Counted from the stretch's first letter, positions 8,655-18,244 are shown. The stretch: DNA of 64,000 bases from Xylanibacter ruminicola Ga6B6 (GCF_000687715.1 NZ_JHXD01000010.1:1-64000), one strand, 5' to 3'. The notes: generated by a model not told the origin, from the letters alone. Numbers and translations are program-made.

Positions 8655-9814
8655 TATCTTTTCAAGTCATTAAATAGTTGTTTCCACTGTAAACCAATTT
8701 TATTTATCTCATATTGAGAAGCAGTCTTCTGAGCATTCGCCCCCATCTTACATCTCAGTTCTTGATCCTTCATCAACAGCATTATCTTTTCAGCAAAAAG
8801 ATTAATATCAAATGGCGGAATTAGGAAGCCATTATCGCCATCTGTAATAATAGAACGAGGACCATTCTCACAATCGAACGAAACAACAGGAACACCACAA
8901 GCCATGGCTTCTATCAACACTAAGCCGAACCCCTCAAAACGAGAAGGGAAAACAAATATTGAACTTGACATATATTCTCTTTTCACATCAACAGTTGAAC
9001 CGAACAAATGGCATCGCTGTTGATCCAAATTTAACTTTTTCATTTGTTCTCTATAAGGCTCTATGTTGCCATTGCCATATATATCCAATTTCCAATCAAA
9101 GACTTTTTTTTCAACAATAGCCCAAACCTGTAACAGTAAATCATTTCCCTTATCATACGCATAACGACCTATAGAAATCAAACGTTTGTCTGTCAACTCT
9201 GATTTACCAGTAATTTTAAAAGGAAGAGTATCTGGAATTTTCACAATATTATCAATCTCGGGCCAATCTGCTAAAGCATTGTTCGTCAATACGATCATTT
9301 TGTCTAACCTCTTAAGATTTGAGACAAGGTTCTTCATCCAATATTTTGCAAACAATTTCTTGACAAAACTAACATTTCTCTCATCAAAGTTGCGATAATT
9401 TGCTCTGTTTACATGCAGTTCGCCAATTTTTACACTACCATCATTAACCTGCGTTAAAAAATTAATTTCGCGTCGTAATGTACTAATGGTAAAATCAGGG
9501 CCAATATGACACAAATCTGCTGTTAACTTCTTCTTAAATAAATATTGTTTACGAACAAATACTAAGATTTTCCTCCAAAAAGGCAATCTCCATAGTTCTT
9601 CAAAGTTTAATTCGTAATTTATAATATCGACTTTATTTGAAATAGAAAAAAAACAATCTCGACCTTTTCCCTCTGTTACAATAACGGTTACATCATAGCC
9701 TAACTGTTCAGCAAAATAGTTCGCCTTAACAGTAACAATTCTTTCCACTCCTCCCGCAGAATAAAGTGCAGGGGTGCAGAATACAACTTTGTAACGTTCA
9801 TTATCCATTATCAT
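8654..9814 (-). CDS. Glycosyltransferase family 4 protein
   Basis: A 386-residue GT-B protein. SAGGVERIVTVKANYFA near the N-terminus, LISIGRYAYDKGNDLLLQVW (about 209-228), LDIYGNGN and FEGFGLVLIEAMACGVPVVSF with the complete E-x7-E signature identify a retaining GT4. CENGPRSIITDGDNGF parallels the other GT4s here. Two in-frame ATGs stand at 9814 and 9808; the first is kept, though the short distance from the promoter at 9827 leaves the choice open. It heads the leftward GT4-GT2 pair and is divergent from the gene at 9949. Confidence 0.87.
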   Translation of the reverse strand: MIMDNERYKVVFCTPALYSAGGVERIVTVKANYFAEQLGYDVTVIVTEGKGRDCFFSISNKVDIINYELNFEELWRLPFWRKILVFVRKQYLFKKKLTADLCHIGPDFTISTLRREINFLTQVNDGSVKIGELHVNRANYRNFDERNVSFVKKLFAKYWMKNLVSNLKRLDKMIVLTNNALADWPEIDNIVKIPDTLPFKITGKSELTDKRLISIGRYAYDKGNDLLLQVWAIVEKKVFDWKLDIYGNGNIEPYREQMKKLNLDQQRCHLFGSTVDVKREYMSSSIFVFPSRFEGFGLVLIEAMACGVPVVSFDCENGPRSIITDGDNGFLIPPFDINLFAEKIMLLMKDQELRCKMGANAQKTASQYEINKIGLQWKQLFNDLKR

Positions 9815-9826
9815 CGATTTTGATTA

Positions 9827-9834
9827 CAAAGATA
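9827..9834 (-). promoter_or_regulatory. Probable -7 box for the leftward GT4-GT2 pair
   Basis: The minus strand reads TATCTTTG, matching TAnnTTTG, about 13 nt before the first possible start codon. A correctly spaced TTTG is not obvious. Confidence 0.5.
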
Positions 9835-9902
9835 CAAATAAATAAGCAAACTCTAACAAGATTTGCAAAAATTAATAAAATATCAAGAAAAGAACTTATT
9901 AA

Positions 9903-9934
9903 TTTGGTAATATCGGCAAGTTTTCGTATTTTTG
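9903..9934 (+). promoter_or_regulatory. Bacteroidota promoter for the rightward glycosyltransferase operon
   Basis: TTTG at 9903-9906, a 20-nt spacer and TATTTTTG at 9927-9934 match the consensus exactly. Initiation about 7 nt downstream would leave a leader of roughly 8 nt before the ATG at 9949, which is unusually short. Confidence 0.72.
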
Positions 9935-9948
9935 CCAAAAATAATAAT

Positions 9949-11061
9949 ATGAATGTTCTATTTCTCATATTCCATGGGTTCGATCCCAATAATGGTATCA
10001 GCAAAAAGATATCATACCAAGTTGAAGCATTAAAAAAATGCTGTACAAACGTACATCTATGCTACATGGATGAGATAGAAACAAAAAAAAGAATCGTTGA
10101 TGGAAAAGAAATCGCAGATTTCGGCAATGGAATCTTGAGCAAGATACGTAAAAGAATAGAATTCTCACCTATTATAAAGTACGCAAAAGACAAACATATT
10201 GATTTAGTATATATTCGTTCTAACCACAATGCTAATCCTTTTACAATAAACTTTGTAAAGAGAATAAAGAAGAACGGAACAAAAGTCGTTATGGAAATTC
10301 CCACATATCCATATGACTCAGAATATAAGGCACAAAGAATGAGCAAACAAATCTTCTTCGACAAAATATTTAGAAGAACGCTTGCAAAGCAATTGGACGC
10401 AATCGTTACTTTCTCCGATTACAATCAGATATTTGGCCAAAGAACCATCAGAATCTCTAATGGTATTGATTTCGATAGCGTCAAAATGAAGAATAATGTT
10501 AATGATACATCGAATGAGCTAAATTTAATCGGAGTCGCAGAGATTCACGAATGGCATGGATTTGACAGATTAGTAAAAGGATTAGCAGATTACTACTCTA
10601 AGACGCAAAAATATTTAGTCAAATTTCATGTAGTTGGATATTTCTTCTCCAAAGAGATAGAAAATGAATTCAATAATCTTATTTCAACTAATAAGTTGGA
10701 GAAATATGTGATACTTTATGGAAAAAAACATGGAAAAGAACTTGATTCTATATTTGACAAATGTGATATGGGCATAGGTAGTCTTGGTAGACATCGCGTT
10801 GGTATTGACAAGATTAAAACACTTAAGAACAGAGAATATGCAGCAAGAGGTATTCCTTTTATATATTCAGAAACCGATAGTGATTTCGACCAAAAGCCAT
10901 ATGTGTTTAAAGTTCCAGCAAACGAAACAGCAATAGATATCAACAGTATTGTTGAGTTCTACAAAAGGATATCCATAACACCTATGGAGATAAGAAGTTC
11001 TATTATAGATCTTTCATGGAAACATCAAATGAAGATAGTATTGAATAGTATTAAACCATGA
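9949..11061 (+). CDS. Glycosyltransferase, GT-B fold (GT4-like)
   Basis: A 370-residue protein. A frame open from 9766 exists, but the ATG at 9949 lies just after a consensus promoter and begins a typical GT-B first strand (MNVLFLIFHGFDPNNGISKKI), so it is chosen. The acceptor domain has DLVYIRSNHNANPF and MEIPTYPYDSEY; the donor half starts near ISNGIDFDSV and LIGVAEIHEWHGFDRLV. The GT4 E-x7-E signature is degenerate (KTLKNREYAARGIPFIYSE). It is AT-rich like its leftward neighbours. The next gene begins 4 nt before its stop, so the two are coupled. Likely a polysaccharide transferase; substrate unknown. Confidence 0.78.
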   Translation: MNVLFLIFHGFDPNNGISKKISYQVEALKKCCTNVHLCYMDEIETKKRIVDGKEIADFGNGILSKIRKRIEFSPIIKYAKDKHIDLVYIRSNHNANPFTINFVKRIKKNGTKVVMEIPTYPYDSEYKAQRMSKQIFFDKIFRRTLAKQLDAIVTFSDYNQIFGQRTIRISNGIDFDSVKMKNNVNDTSNELNLIGVAEIHEWHGFDRLVKGLADYYSKTQKYLVKFHVVGYFFSKEIENEFNNLISTNKLEKYVILYGKKHGKELDSIFDKCDMGIGSLGRHRVGIDKIKTLKNREYAARGIPFIYSETDSDFDQKPYVFKVPANETAIDINSIVEFYKRISITPMEIRSSIIDLSWKHQMKIVLNSIKP

Positions 11062-12227
11062 AGAACATTTGCTTTGTAGTTGATAGCATTTTCAGCATTG
11101 GAGGTGTGCAAAGAGTAACAGCTGTAATTGCCAAGGATTTGGCAAAAGACAATAATGTAACTATTCTTACCTTTGATAGTCCAGACAAAAAAGACACCTC
11201 TCTTTATGGACTTCACGAAACAAATATTCATTACCGTTTCTTCTCATATCCAACTATTGGACTTATCTTGAACAAAATATGTAAAGCATATAGTGGCCTC
11301 TATCAAAAATACAGACCAGAATCAAAACTATTATCAGACATATATGCATATAGTTCTTTTCCTTATCCATTAAGGAAAGCACTTACACAAGAACTTAATA
11401 ATGGACATTATGACATCATAATTGGAGTCCATGCGCCGCTAGCTGGCAGATTAGCCACCATGAAGAATAATCTTCATAACGTTAAAACAATTGGATGGAT
11501 TCATAATTCATACGAGGCCCTTTTTGGGGAGACCTTTAGGTATATTGGCGCAGCTAGAAAACGACACTATGTATATCAATTCATGAAACTCGACGACGTA
11601 GTGCTTTTGTGTAATCATGATGCCAAGAAATATTACGACTATGACCCCAATTTCAAGCCGACCGTAATATACAATCCGCTTACATTGAAGCCTGGCGCAG
11701 CGTCTCAAGGAACATCGAAACGGTTTCTTGCAGTTGGAAGATTTTCTCACCTTCACAAAGGCTTTGATTTATTAATTAAAGCTTTCTATCTGTTTTCCAA
11801 GAAGAATAATGACTGGTATCTTGATATCGTTGGAGAGGGACCAGAGGAGAAGCTATACAAGGAATTAATTAAAGAATACCATTTAGAGAAGCGGATTACC
11901 ATTCATCCGTTCACAAATAATGTCCAGTCGTTCTATTCGAACGCACAAATATACGTATTAAGCTCAAGATGGGAAGGGTTTGGTTTAGTTTTGGTTGAAG
12001 CAATGGCTCATGGATTACCTATCATTTCATCGGATTTGCCAACAAGTAAAGAGATTATGGGCGACTTTGGCATGTACTTTAAGAATGGCGACATAGAGGA
12101 TTTGGCACAGCGGATGGAAGAGGCTACTCACATAGACTGGCAGGCAAAATCGAAAGAAGCCATAGCTATTGCGCAACGATTTGATATTAAAAATATCATT
12201 ACGCAGTGGAAGCAACTGATAGAATGA
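11058..12227 (+). CDS. Glycosyltransferase family 4 protein
   Basis: A 389-residue GT4 enzyme. [18 protein letters not shown] is the N-terminal glycine-rich loop; [21 protein letters not shown] (about residues 223-243) is the donor-phosphate region; WEGFGLVLVEAMAHGLPIISS holds the E-x7-E signature. It overlaps the upstream gene by 4 nt. The next gene (12317) is a clear paralogue sharing long identical stretches such as SIGGVQRV/SGGMQRV and [11 protein letters not shown], but with visibly higher GC content. The pair therefore combines a duplication with different sequence histories. Substrate unknown. Confidence 0.88.
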   Translation: MKNICFVVDSIFSIGGVQRVTAVIAKDLAKDNNVTILTFDSPDKKDTSLYGLHETNIHYRFFSYPTIGLILNKICKAYSGLYQKYRPESKLLSDIYAYSSFPYPLRKALTQELNNGHYDIIIGVHAPLAGRLATMKNNLHNVKTIGWIHNSYEALFGETFRYIGAARKRHYVYQFMKLDDVVLLCNHDAKKYYDYDPNFKPTVIYNPLTLKPGAASQGTSKRFLAVGRFSHLHKGFDLLIKAFYLFSKKNNDWYLDIVGEGPEEKLYKELIKEYHLEKRITIHPFTNNVQSFYSNAQIYVLSSRWEGFGLVLVEAMAHGLPIISSDLPTSKEIMGDFGMYFKNGDIEDLAQRMEEATHIDWQAKSKEAIAIAQRFDIKNIITQWKQLIE

Positions 12228-12256
12228 ACAATTTTTCGGAGAAATAAAGCATAAAA

Positions 12257-12288
12257 TTTGGAAAAATCCAAAAATATTTGTACTTTTG
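12257..12288 (+). promoter_or_regulatory. Bacteroidota promoter for the GT4/acyltransferase/GT4 operon
   Basis: TTTG at 12257-12260, 20 nt, then TACTTTTG at 12281-12288 match the consensus. The -33 box is part of a small palindrome (TTTGG, AAAAAT, CCAAA). The start codon at 12317 is about 22 nt beyond the expected initiation point. Confidence 0.75.
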
Positions 12289-12316
12289 TCAACGATAATT
12301 GGCTGATTATACATGT

Positions 12317-13516
12317 ATGAAGAGAATTTGTTTTATAACAGATAGTATTTTTAAGTCGGGCGGTATGCAGAGAGTGACTGCCGTGATTGCTGAGGAGCTA
12401 ACAAAATATTATGATGTGACCATCGTAAGTTTTGAGGATCCGAAGCAACAAGACTTATCGATGTATAGTTTGAAAGACTATCCTGTGAAGGTGGTGTTTA
12501 CGCACTTTCCTGAAATAGGAAAATGGAAACGTATGTCGTACAATCTCTATAGCTACCTGTATAAAAACATTCTACCTAAAACAGCCATCACATCCGATTT
12601 ATATGCACACAGCTCTTTCCCAAGACAGAAGCGTGAGGCTGTGGTGAAGATATTAAAAGAAGGCGATTTCGACACGATTATTGCCGTAAACTCGTATCTC
12701 TCTATGCGATTGGCAACTATTAAGAGAGATTTGGGTGGTGTAAAAGCCATAGGATGGATTTACAACTCGTTCAATGCTTTCCTGAGAGAGGGTTCACCTT
12801 ACTTAGGCACTGAGCTGAAATACCACTACGGTAGACAGTTGCAGAAACTGGACGAGACCGTGCTGTTGTACCTGCAGGATTCGGAGATGTACTATCATGC
12901 CTACGGATTCTCGCCCTTTGTGATTCCAAACCCACTTACACTGAAGCCAGGCGCCCCATCAACAGGAAAGAACAAACGTTTCTTAGCTGTAGGCAGATTG
13001 AATCCTAAGCATAAGGGATTCGACCTGCTGATTAAAGCTTTTGATAAGTTTGCGCAGCGTAACCCTGACTGGTATCTGGATATTGTGGGAGATGGCCCTG
13101 AAAAGGAGAAACTTAACGCAATGATTGAGAACCGTTATCTGACCAAAAAGGTTAAGATACACCCATTTACCGAAAACATCCAGATGTTCTACTCGCAAGC
13201 TAGCATCTATGTATCGAGTGCAAGATGGAAAGACTTCGGACTGGTATTGGTACAGGCAATGGCGCACGGACTACCAGTGATTTCGTCGGACCTGCCTTCG
13301 AGCAAAGAGATTCTGGGCGATTTCGGCATGTACTTTAAGAATGGTGATGTGGATAATCTGGCCCTACGTCTGGAAGAGGCCACTTACATGGACTGGCAGC
13401 TAAAATCGAACGAGGCTATTATGATATCACAACGTTTCAACGCTAATGTGATTGCCGAGCAATGGAGAACGCTGATTGAGAGTGATGGACAACGAAACCG
13501 TAAGAGCAAAATTTAA
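12317..13516 (+). CDS. Glycosyltransferase family 4 protein, paralogue of the preceding GT4
   Basis: A 399-residue GT4. The frame can be extended to a TTG at 12299, but the ATG at 12317 aligns with the start of its paralogue ([20 protein letters not shown] against MKNICFVVDSIF) and is preferred. [24 protein letters not shown] and [21 protein letters not shown] correspond to the donor motifs, but the last glutamate of E-x7-E is a glutamine (VLVQAM). In GT4 enzymes this residue contacts the sugar-nucleotide ribose, so activity or donor may differ. Its 3' end overlaps the acyltransferase by 32 nt. Confidence 0.86.
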   Translation: MKRICFITDSIFKSGGMQRVTAVIAEELTKYYDVTIVSFEDPKQQDLSMYSLKDYPVKVVFTHFPEIGKWKRMSYNLYSYLYKNILPKTAITSDLYAHSSFPRQKREAVVKILKEGDFDTIIAVNSYLSMRLATIKRDLGGVKAIGWIYNSFNAFLREGSPYLGTELKYHYGRQLQKLDETVLLYLQDSEMYYHAYGFSPFVIPNPLTLKPGAPSTGKNKRFLAVGRLNPKHKGFDLLIKAFDKFAQRNPDWYLDIVGDGPEKEKLNAMIENRYLTKKVKIHPFTENIQMFYSQASIYVSSARWKDFGLVLVQAMAHGLPVISSDLPSSKEILGDFGMYFKNGDVDNLALRLEEATYMDWQLKSNEAIMISQRFNANVIAEQWRTLIESDGQRNRKSKI

Positions 13517-14075
13517 TCATAGCCCCAAGCTGAAAAAGCTGATTGACTGGGTAATTATGAACCAGGTGCAGACAAGACCGCGCTGGTTTATAAGATTATT
13601 GGCTCCATTATACCAGCACCGCGGCAAGCACTCGGTGATTCACCGATCGGCCAGGATGGACACACCACCCTACCGCAAATTCTCACTTGGCGATTATTCG
13701 GTAGTAGAATCGTTTGCCTGCATCAACAATGCTGTGGGCGATGTACAGATTGGCGATTACACCAGAATAGGTTTGCACAATACGATTATCGGTCCGGTAA
13801 GAATTGGAAATAACGTAAACTTAGCGCAAGGCATAACCGTAACGGCACTGAACCATAATTTTGACGACACCAACAAACGGATAGACGAGCAAGGTGTAAG
13901 CACCAATGCCGTAACCATAGAAGACGACGTATGGATTGGCGCAAATGCCGTCGTACTGCCAGGTGTAACAATAGGCACCCATTGCGTAGTGGCAGCAGGT
14001 GCAGTAGTAACCAAAGATGTACCACCCCACTCGCTTGTAGCAGGTGTGCCAGCAAAAGTGATCAAACAAATATGA
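13485..14075 (+). CDS. Hexapeptide-repeat acyltransferase (sugar O-acetyltransferase type)
   Basis: A 196-residue left-handed beta-helix protein. Imperfect hexapeptide turns run from about residue 70 to 190: [31 protein letters not shown], later [39 protein letters not shown], ending in the common [10 protein letters not shown]. The histidine in TALNHNFDD (about 122-128) is where the catalytic histidine of such acetyltransferases lies. The TTG at 13476 is possible, but the ATG at 13485 is preferred. It probably acetylates a sugar of the glycan built by the neighbouring transferases, using acetyl-CoA. Its stop overlaps the start of the next GT4 (ATGA). Confidence 0.86.
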   Translation: MDNETVRAKFNHSPKLKKLIDWVIMNQVQTRPRWFIRLLAPLYQHRGKHSVIHRSARMDTPPYRKFSLGDYSVVESFACINNAVGDVQIGDYTRIGLHNTIIGPVRIGNNVNLAQGITVTALNHNFDDTNKRIDEQGVSTNAVTIEDDVWIGANAVVLPGVTIGTHCVVAAGAVVTKDVPPHSLVAGVPAKVIKQI

Positions 14076-15214
14076 GAATAGGTATCGAAGCACAAAGGGT
14101 GTTCCGCCGTAACAAGCACGGTATGGACTATGTGGTTCTGCAGGAGATCAGAGAGCTACAGCTGATAGACACGCAGAACGAATACTTTGTGTTTGTGGCA
14201 CCTGGTATTGATAGATGCCTGAAAGATACCAAAAACGTACACATCATCGTGATTGGCGAAAGTTTCTACCCCGTTTGGGAACAGATAACCCTGCCAAGAG
14301 CCGTCAAGAAATACAATCTCGACTTACTGCACTGCACTAGTAACACAGCGCCGATATTCTGCGACGTGCCATTGGTACTGACACTGCACGACATTATCTT
14401 CTTAGAGCCAAGAGACAAGAACAATAAATCCATCTACCAGAATTTGGGATGGTTGTACCGACGTAAGGTGGTGCCAAAGATTCTGCAGAAATGCAAGCGA
14501 ATCATCACAGTATCGAACTTTGAGAAACAGAATATCATCAACAAACTGCACATTCCAGAAGAGCGGATGGCGATGATATATAATGGCTATAACGATTGGT
14601 TCAAGCCTTTAAGAGATGTGGCCGATATCTACCAGTCGTATATAGAGAAGCCTGGCTACTTCTTCTTCCTGGGCAACACCGACCCCAAGAAGAATACGGA
14701 ACGTACGCTGATAGCCTATTCGAAATACTTACAGAAATCTACCGTAAAGCGCAAACTGCTGATGGCCGATTTAGATCAGACGTATCTGAACGGTATTATT
14801 GAACGCAACAACATAGAGAATATCAGACAGAATATTGTAATGCCGGGCTATATCGTAAACAGCGATTTGCCTTACATCTACAACAGTGCCTTTGCCTTCC
14901 TGTACACCTCGCTCCGAGAGAGTTTCGGTATTCCACTCCTTGAAGCGATGGCCTGCGCCACACCTGTAATTACATCGAACACCTCGTCGATGCCAGAGAT
15001 AGGTGGCAGCGAAGCCATTCTCATCAACCCAGAGAATCCGGATGAGATTGCGGCACAGATGTTACGCCTGGAACACGACAAAGCCTACTATGAGACACAA
15101 AAAGAGATAGGACTAAAAAGAGCCGGTATGTTCTCATGGCGCAAAACCGCGGAACAACTGCTGAAACTATACGAGACGGTTTACAAAGAACTACCGAATT
15201 CCAACATCAGCTGA
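14072..15214 (+). CDS. Glycosyltransferase family 4 protein
   Basis: A 380-residue GT4 beginning at the ATG that overlaps the acyltransferase stop (ATGA at 14072-14075); the longer frame upstream lies wholly inside that gene. [18 protein letters not shown] at the start, [16 protein letters not shown] (about 112-127), [16 protein letters not shown] in the donor site and [23 protein letters not shown] with E-x7-E are typical of GT4 enzymes that add mannose or rhamnose in O-antigen-like polymers. It ends the rightward operon. Its last 34 nt overlap, on the opposite strand, the end of the small gene at 15181. Confidence 0.87.
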   Translation: MRIGIEAQRVFRRNKHGMDYVVLQEIRELQLIDTQNEYFVFVAPGIDRCLKDTKNVHIIVIGESFYPVWEQITLPRAVKKYNLDLLHCTSNTAPIFCDVPLVLTLHDIIFLEPRDKNNKSIYQNLGWLYRRKVVPKILQKCKRIITVSNFEKQNIINKLHIPEERMAMIYNGYNDWFKPLRDVADIYQSYIEKPGYFFFLGNTDPKKNTERTLIAYSKYLQKSTVKRKLLMADLDQTYLNGIIERNNIENIRQNIVMPGYIVNSDLPYIYNSAFAFLYTSLRESFGIPLLEAMACATPVITSNTSSMPEIGGSEAILINPENPDEIAAQMLRLEHDKAYYETQKEIGLKRAGMFSWRKTAEQLLKLYETVYKELPNSNIS

Positions 15215-15462
15215 CGGGCATCGGGATTGTTCTGGGTATTTAAACGGTAATACCCACGACGACCTGTTGACTCGATAAGCGACTGAGGCGACTTGGAATT
15301 CTTAAGCAGATACTGTTGCACATAAGCACGGATTTCATTGAGATCGGGTGTATAGAAAAAACTCAAATTCATATTATACACATGCTTGGACACCTGCATA
15401 ACGCTGATGCCCTTATCACCCACACTGGTAAGTATACTTAGTATCTGCTGATCGTATGTCAT
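15181..15462 (-). CDS. Small conserved-looking protein, possibly winged-helix
   Basis: A 93-residue cytosolic protein with no signal peptide. The first half (DQQILSILTSVGDKGISVMQVSKHVYNMN) reads like a helix-turn-helix (a helix, GISVMQVSKHV, recognition-like segment). It is followed by a positively charged STGRRGYYRL beta-hairpin-like turn, as in winged helices. I do not recognise a named family. It lies directly downstream of another small winged-helix gene but is separated from it by a strong terminator (15474-15508), so its expression may depend on read-through or an unseen promoter. Confidence 0.55.
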   Translation of the reverse strand: MTYDQQILSILTSVGDKGISVMQVSKHVYNMNLSFFYTPDLNEIRAYVQQYLLKNSKSPQSLIESTGRRGYYRLNTQNNPDARQLMLEFGSSL

Positions 15463-15473
15463 TATATTCGCTT

Positions 15474-15508
15474 AAAAAAGGCCGGTAAAAGCGATTACCG
15501 ACCTTTTT
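15474..15508 (-). terminator. Rho-independent terminator after the DUF2582 gene
   Basis: AAAAAAGG, one mismatch, CGGTAA, a 6-nt loop, TTACCG, then CCTTTTT form a stable stem. Read on the minus strand, the hairpin ends in a run of T, suiting the gene that ends at 15528. The T-run on both sides could make it bidirectional. Confidence 0.78.
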
Positions 15509-15527
15509 CTATCATTCGTTAAAAGGC

Positions 15528-15836
15528 TTAAGCCAATGTAACTTTTTCACCATCATTAGCGAGCTTGCCCTCCTTGAAGAGCCAACCCAAACCGAGAAGA
15601 GTCTCCTCCTCAGAAATCTTTGCAGCCTTAGCAATCTCCTTTACAGTGAGAGCCTTACCTGCTGCAGCAAGTGCCTGATATACATCACCTGCCTTGAAAC
15701 CTACATTCTCAGCGTTGATTGCGAGAACTGCCTTTGCAGCTGCCTTAGGAGCTGCGGCCTTCTTTACGGTTGTTTTTTTAGCTGCGGCTACCTTTGTCTC
15801 GGTAGCCTTCTTTGCTGTTGCTTTCTTTTCTGCCAT
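15528..15836 (-). CDS. Winged-helix protein (DUF2582) with lysine/alanine-rich N-terminal tail
   Basis: A 102-residue protein in two parts. Residues 1-39 are almost only K, A, T, V, E and P, with repeated KKA/AKK blocks like histone H1 tails, suited to binding DNA without specificity. Residues 40-102 (NAENVGFKAGDVYQAL, GKALTVKEIAKAAKISEEETLLGLGWLFKEGKL) form a winged helix matching DUF2582, a small family common in Bacteroidales. The combination suggests a nucleoid-associated protein. A TATTTTTG box lies about 60 nt upstream and a strong terminator follows, so it is monocistronic and probably well expressed. Confidence 0.8.
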   Translation of the reverse strand: MAEKKATAKKATETKVAAAKKTTVKKAAAPKAAAKAVLAINAENVGFKAGDVYQALAAAGKALTVKEIAKAAKISEEETLLGLGWLFKEGKLANDGEKVTLA

Positions 15837-15893
15837 AGTTCTAAAAAATTAATACTCTATTTGAAGTGTTATACTTCTGTTAATTTTCGAATG

Positions 15894-15901
15894 CAAAAAT
15901 A
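15894..15901 (-). promoter_or_regulatory. Probable -7 box for the DUF2582 gene
   Basis: The minus strand reads TATTTTTG, matching TAnnTTTG and followed by CAT. No TTTG is seen at the right distance. The implied leader is about 50 nt. Confidence 0.5.
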
Positions 15902-15956
15902 CCGCTTTTATTCCGGACAACTTACTGATTTTTAGGCTTTTTTAGCAGAATGTAAA

Positions 15957-17717
15957 TTATTCTTGACGTATATCAACCTTCAGGTTCAGTTCGTCAAGTT
16001 GTTTCTGATCCAACTCACCTGGTGCATCGAGCATCACGTCGCGACCGCTGTTATTCTTGGGGAATGCGATGCAATCACGAATGCTGTCGAGACCAGCCAT
16101 CAGACTTACGAAACGATCCAAACCGAAGGCGAGACCTGCGTGAGGAGGTGCTCCGTACTTGAAGGCATTGATGAGGAATCCGAACTGAGCCATAGCACGC
16201 TCGGGAGTGAAGCCCAGAATCTGGAACATCTTTTCCTGAAGTTTGCCATCGTGGATACGCAGTGAACCACCACCAACTTCAACACCATTGCAAACAAAGT
16301 CGTAAGCCACGGCACGAACCTTAGCAGGATCGGTATCCAACAGAGGAATATCGTCGGGGTTAGGCATAGTGAATGGGTGGTGAGTAGCCATCAGGCGCTG
16401 CTCCTCATCGCTCCACTCAAAGAGTGGGAAGTCGACAATCCACAAGCATACGAACTTATCCTTATCACGCAGTCCGAGACGGTCGCCCATCTCCAGACGG
16501 AGTGTGCAAAGCTGTACACGAGTCTTGTTGGCATTGTCGCCACTGAGAATCAGCACGAGGTCGCCATCCTTAGCACCACATGCCTCCTTAACCTGAGCCC
16601 AAACCTCAGGAGTATAGAACTTATCGATAGACGACTTAACAGTACCATCCTCGTTGAACTTAACATATACCAAGCCCTTAGCACCTACCTGAGGACGCTT
16701 AACGAACTCAGTAAGCTCATCGAGCTGCTTACGAGAATAGTTAGCACAACCAGGTACGCAAATACCACCAATATAAGTTGCCTCATTGAATACAGGGAAA
16801 GTACCAGTACCCTTGAGCTGGTCCATCAGCTCAACGAACTCCATGCCGAAACGCAAATCGGGCTTATCGCTACCAAAGCGACGCATAGCCTCGTGCCATG
16901 TCATACGCTGCAGAGCAGGCAACTCGATACCACGAACCTCCTTGAACAGATGACGAGCCAGATCCTCGAAAATCTGGAGAACATCCTCCTGATCAACGAA
17001 CGACATCTCACAGTCGATCTGAGTAAACTCAGGCTGACGGTCGGCACGCAGGTCCTCATCACGGAAGCACTTGGCAATCTGGAAGTAACGGTCGAAACCT
17101 GATACCATCAACAGCTGCTTCAGGGTCTGTGGTGACTGTGGCAGGGCATAGAACTGACCTGGGTTCATACGTGAAGGAACCACGAAGTCGCGAGCACCCT
17201 CTGGTGTAGAACCAATCAGGATTGGGGTCTCTACCTCGATAAAGTTCTGAGCATCGAGGAAGTTACGAATCAGGATGGTCATGCGGTGACGCAGTTCGAG
17301 ATTCTTACGAACAGCAGCACGACGCAGATCGAGATAACGGTACTTCATACGGATATCATCACCACCGTCGGTGTTATCCTCGATGGTAAATGGAGGTGTG
17401 AGACTCTCGCTCAGCACGTTCAGTTCCTTTACCAGAATCTCAATGTCACCAGTTGGCATCTTGGGATTCTTACTCTGGCGCTCGCTTACCTCACCCTTAA
17501 TCTGAATACAAAATTCACGACCAAGTTTGTTGGCACGCTCGCACAGTTCAGCATCGTCAGCCTCGTTGAAAACAAGCTGAGTCAAGCCATAACGATCGCG
17601 AAGATCAACGAAGGTCATACCACCCATCTTACGACTTCGCTGTACCCATCCGGCCAGTGTTACAACACTACCGGCATCCTGGAGCCTAAGCTCTCCACAA
17701 GTCTTACTTCTGTACAT
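15957..17717 (-). CDS. aspS: Aspartyl-tRNA synthetase
   Basis: A 586-residue class IIb synthetase that charges tRNA-Asp. The N-terminal OB-fold anticodon-binding domain (about 1-110) includes [20 protein letters not shown]. The catalytic core shows class II motif 2 ([18 protein letters not shown], about residues 214-231) and motif 3 ([15 protein letters not shown] near the C-terminus), with the bacterial GAD insertion between them. Length matches full-size bacterial AspRS. It has a clear promoter of its own (17747-17778) and faces away from the DUF1573 gene. Whether it also charges tRNA-Asn depends on gat genes outside the window. Confidence 0.97.
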   Translation of the reverse strand: MYRSKTCGELRLQDAGSVVTLAGWVQRSRKMGGMTFVDLRDRYGLTQLVFNEADDAELCERANKLGREFCIQIKGEVSERQSKNPKMPTGDIEILVKELNVLSESLTPPFTIEDNTDGGDDIRMKYRYLDLRRAAVRKNLELRHRMTILIRNFLDAQNFIEVETPILIGSTPEGARDFVVPSRMNPGQFYALPQSPQTLKQLLMVSGFDRYFQIAKCFRDEDLRADRQPEFTQIDCEMSFVDQEDVLQIFEDLARHLFKEVRGIELPALQRMTWHEAMRRFGSDKPDLRFGMEFVELMDQLKGTGTFPVFNEATYIGGICVPGCANYSRKQLDELTEFVKRPQVGAKGLVYVKFNEDGTVKSSIDKFYTPEVWAQVKEACGAKDGDLVLILSGDNANKTRVQLCTLRLEMGDRLGLRDKDKFVCLWIVDFPLFEWSDEEQRLMATHHPFTMPNPDDIPLLDTDPAKVRAVAYDFVCNGVEVGGGSLRIHDGKLQEKMFQILGFTPERAMAQFGFLINAFKYGAPPHAGLAFGLDRFVSLMAGLDSIRDCIAFPKNNSGRDVMLDAPGELDQKQLDELNLKVDIRQE

Positions 17718-17746
17718 ATTTAATTGCTATTTATTCATTTAAGGTG

Positions 17747-17778
17747 CAAAATTACATAAAAAATTGATAATAGACAAA
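17747..17778 (-). promoter_or_regulatory. Bacteroidota promoter of aspS
   Basis: On the minus strand TTTG (complement of 17775-17778), a 20-nt spacer and TAATTTTG (complement of 17747-17754) match the consensus fully. Confidence 0.75.
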
Positions 17779-17819
17779 CATATTTCTTAATTCTTCGTCA
17801 TTAATTCATATTTTTATAG

Positions 17820-17827
17820 TAACTTTG
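17820..17827 (+). promoter_or_regulatory. Probable -7 box for the DUF1573 gene
   Basis: TAACTTTG followed by CAC fits TAnnTTTG and stands 30 nt before the start codon. A -33 TTTG at the proper distance is not clear. Confidence 0.5.
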
Positions 17828-17857
17828 CACTGATTTAATCATTTAAACGACAAAAAG

Positions 17858-18244
17858 ATGAAAAAGATTGCATTTATTGCATTGATGCTGTTTTGCGGAT
17901 TGACAGCCGCATTGGCACAGAAACCTGCTGAAATCAAGTTCGATAAACTGACACATAATTTCGGTAGTTTCTCAGAGAAGAGTCCTGTTGTAACTTACAC
18001 CTTCACCTATACCAATGTAGGCGAGCAGCCATTGGTTATCAATCAGGCTGTAGCCAGCTGTGGCTGCACCGTACCCGAGTACACCAAGGCTCCCATCAAG
18101 CCAGGCGAGAAGGGCGAGATTAAAGTAACCTATAACGGCGCTGGTAAGTTCCCCGGCCATTTCAAGAAGTCGATCACTATCCGTACCAACGGTGTAGTTG
18201 AGATGACCCGCCTCTATATTGAGGGTGAAATGACGGAAAACTAA
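17858..18244 (+). CDS. DUF1573 domain secreted protein
   Basis: A 128-residue exported protein. MKKIAFIALMLFCGLTAALAQ is a Sec signal peptide of about 21 residues. The rest is a single Ig-like beta-sandwich of the DUF1573 family: FDKLTHNFGSFSEKSPVVTYTFTYTNVGEQPLVI, then ASCGCTVPEYTKAPIKPGEKGEIKVTYN. The CGC pair (about residues 68-70) is a family hallmark. Homologues are abundant periplasmic or surface proteins in Bacteroidota; their function is undefined. Its stop codon overlaps that of the convergent DUF3078 gene by 4 nt. Confidence 0.88.
   Translation: MKKIAFIALMLFCGLTAALAQKPAEIKFDKLTHNFGSFSEKSPVVTYTFTYTNVGEQPLVINQAVASCGCTVPEYTKAPIKPGEKGEIKVTYNGAGKFPGHFKKSITIRTNGVVEMTRLYIEGEMTEN

Noticed and set aside
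13476..13484. TTG start for the acyltransferase
   Set aside because: The ATG nine bases downstream is a better start, and the extra residues have no family match.
13931..14071. A 47-residue N-terminal extension of the GT4 at 14072
   Set aside because: It lies inside the acyltransferase gene in another frame; the ATG in the ATGA overlap begins the family-like sequence.
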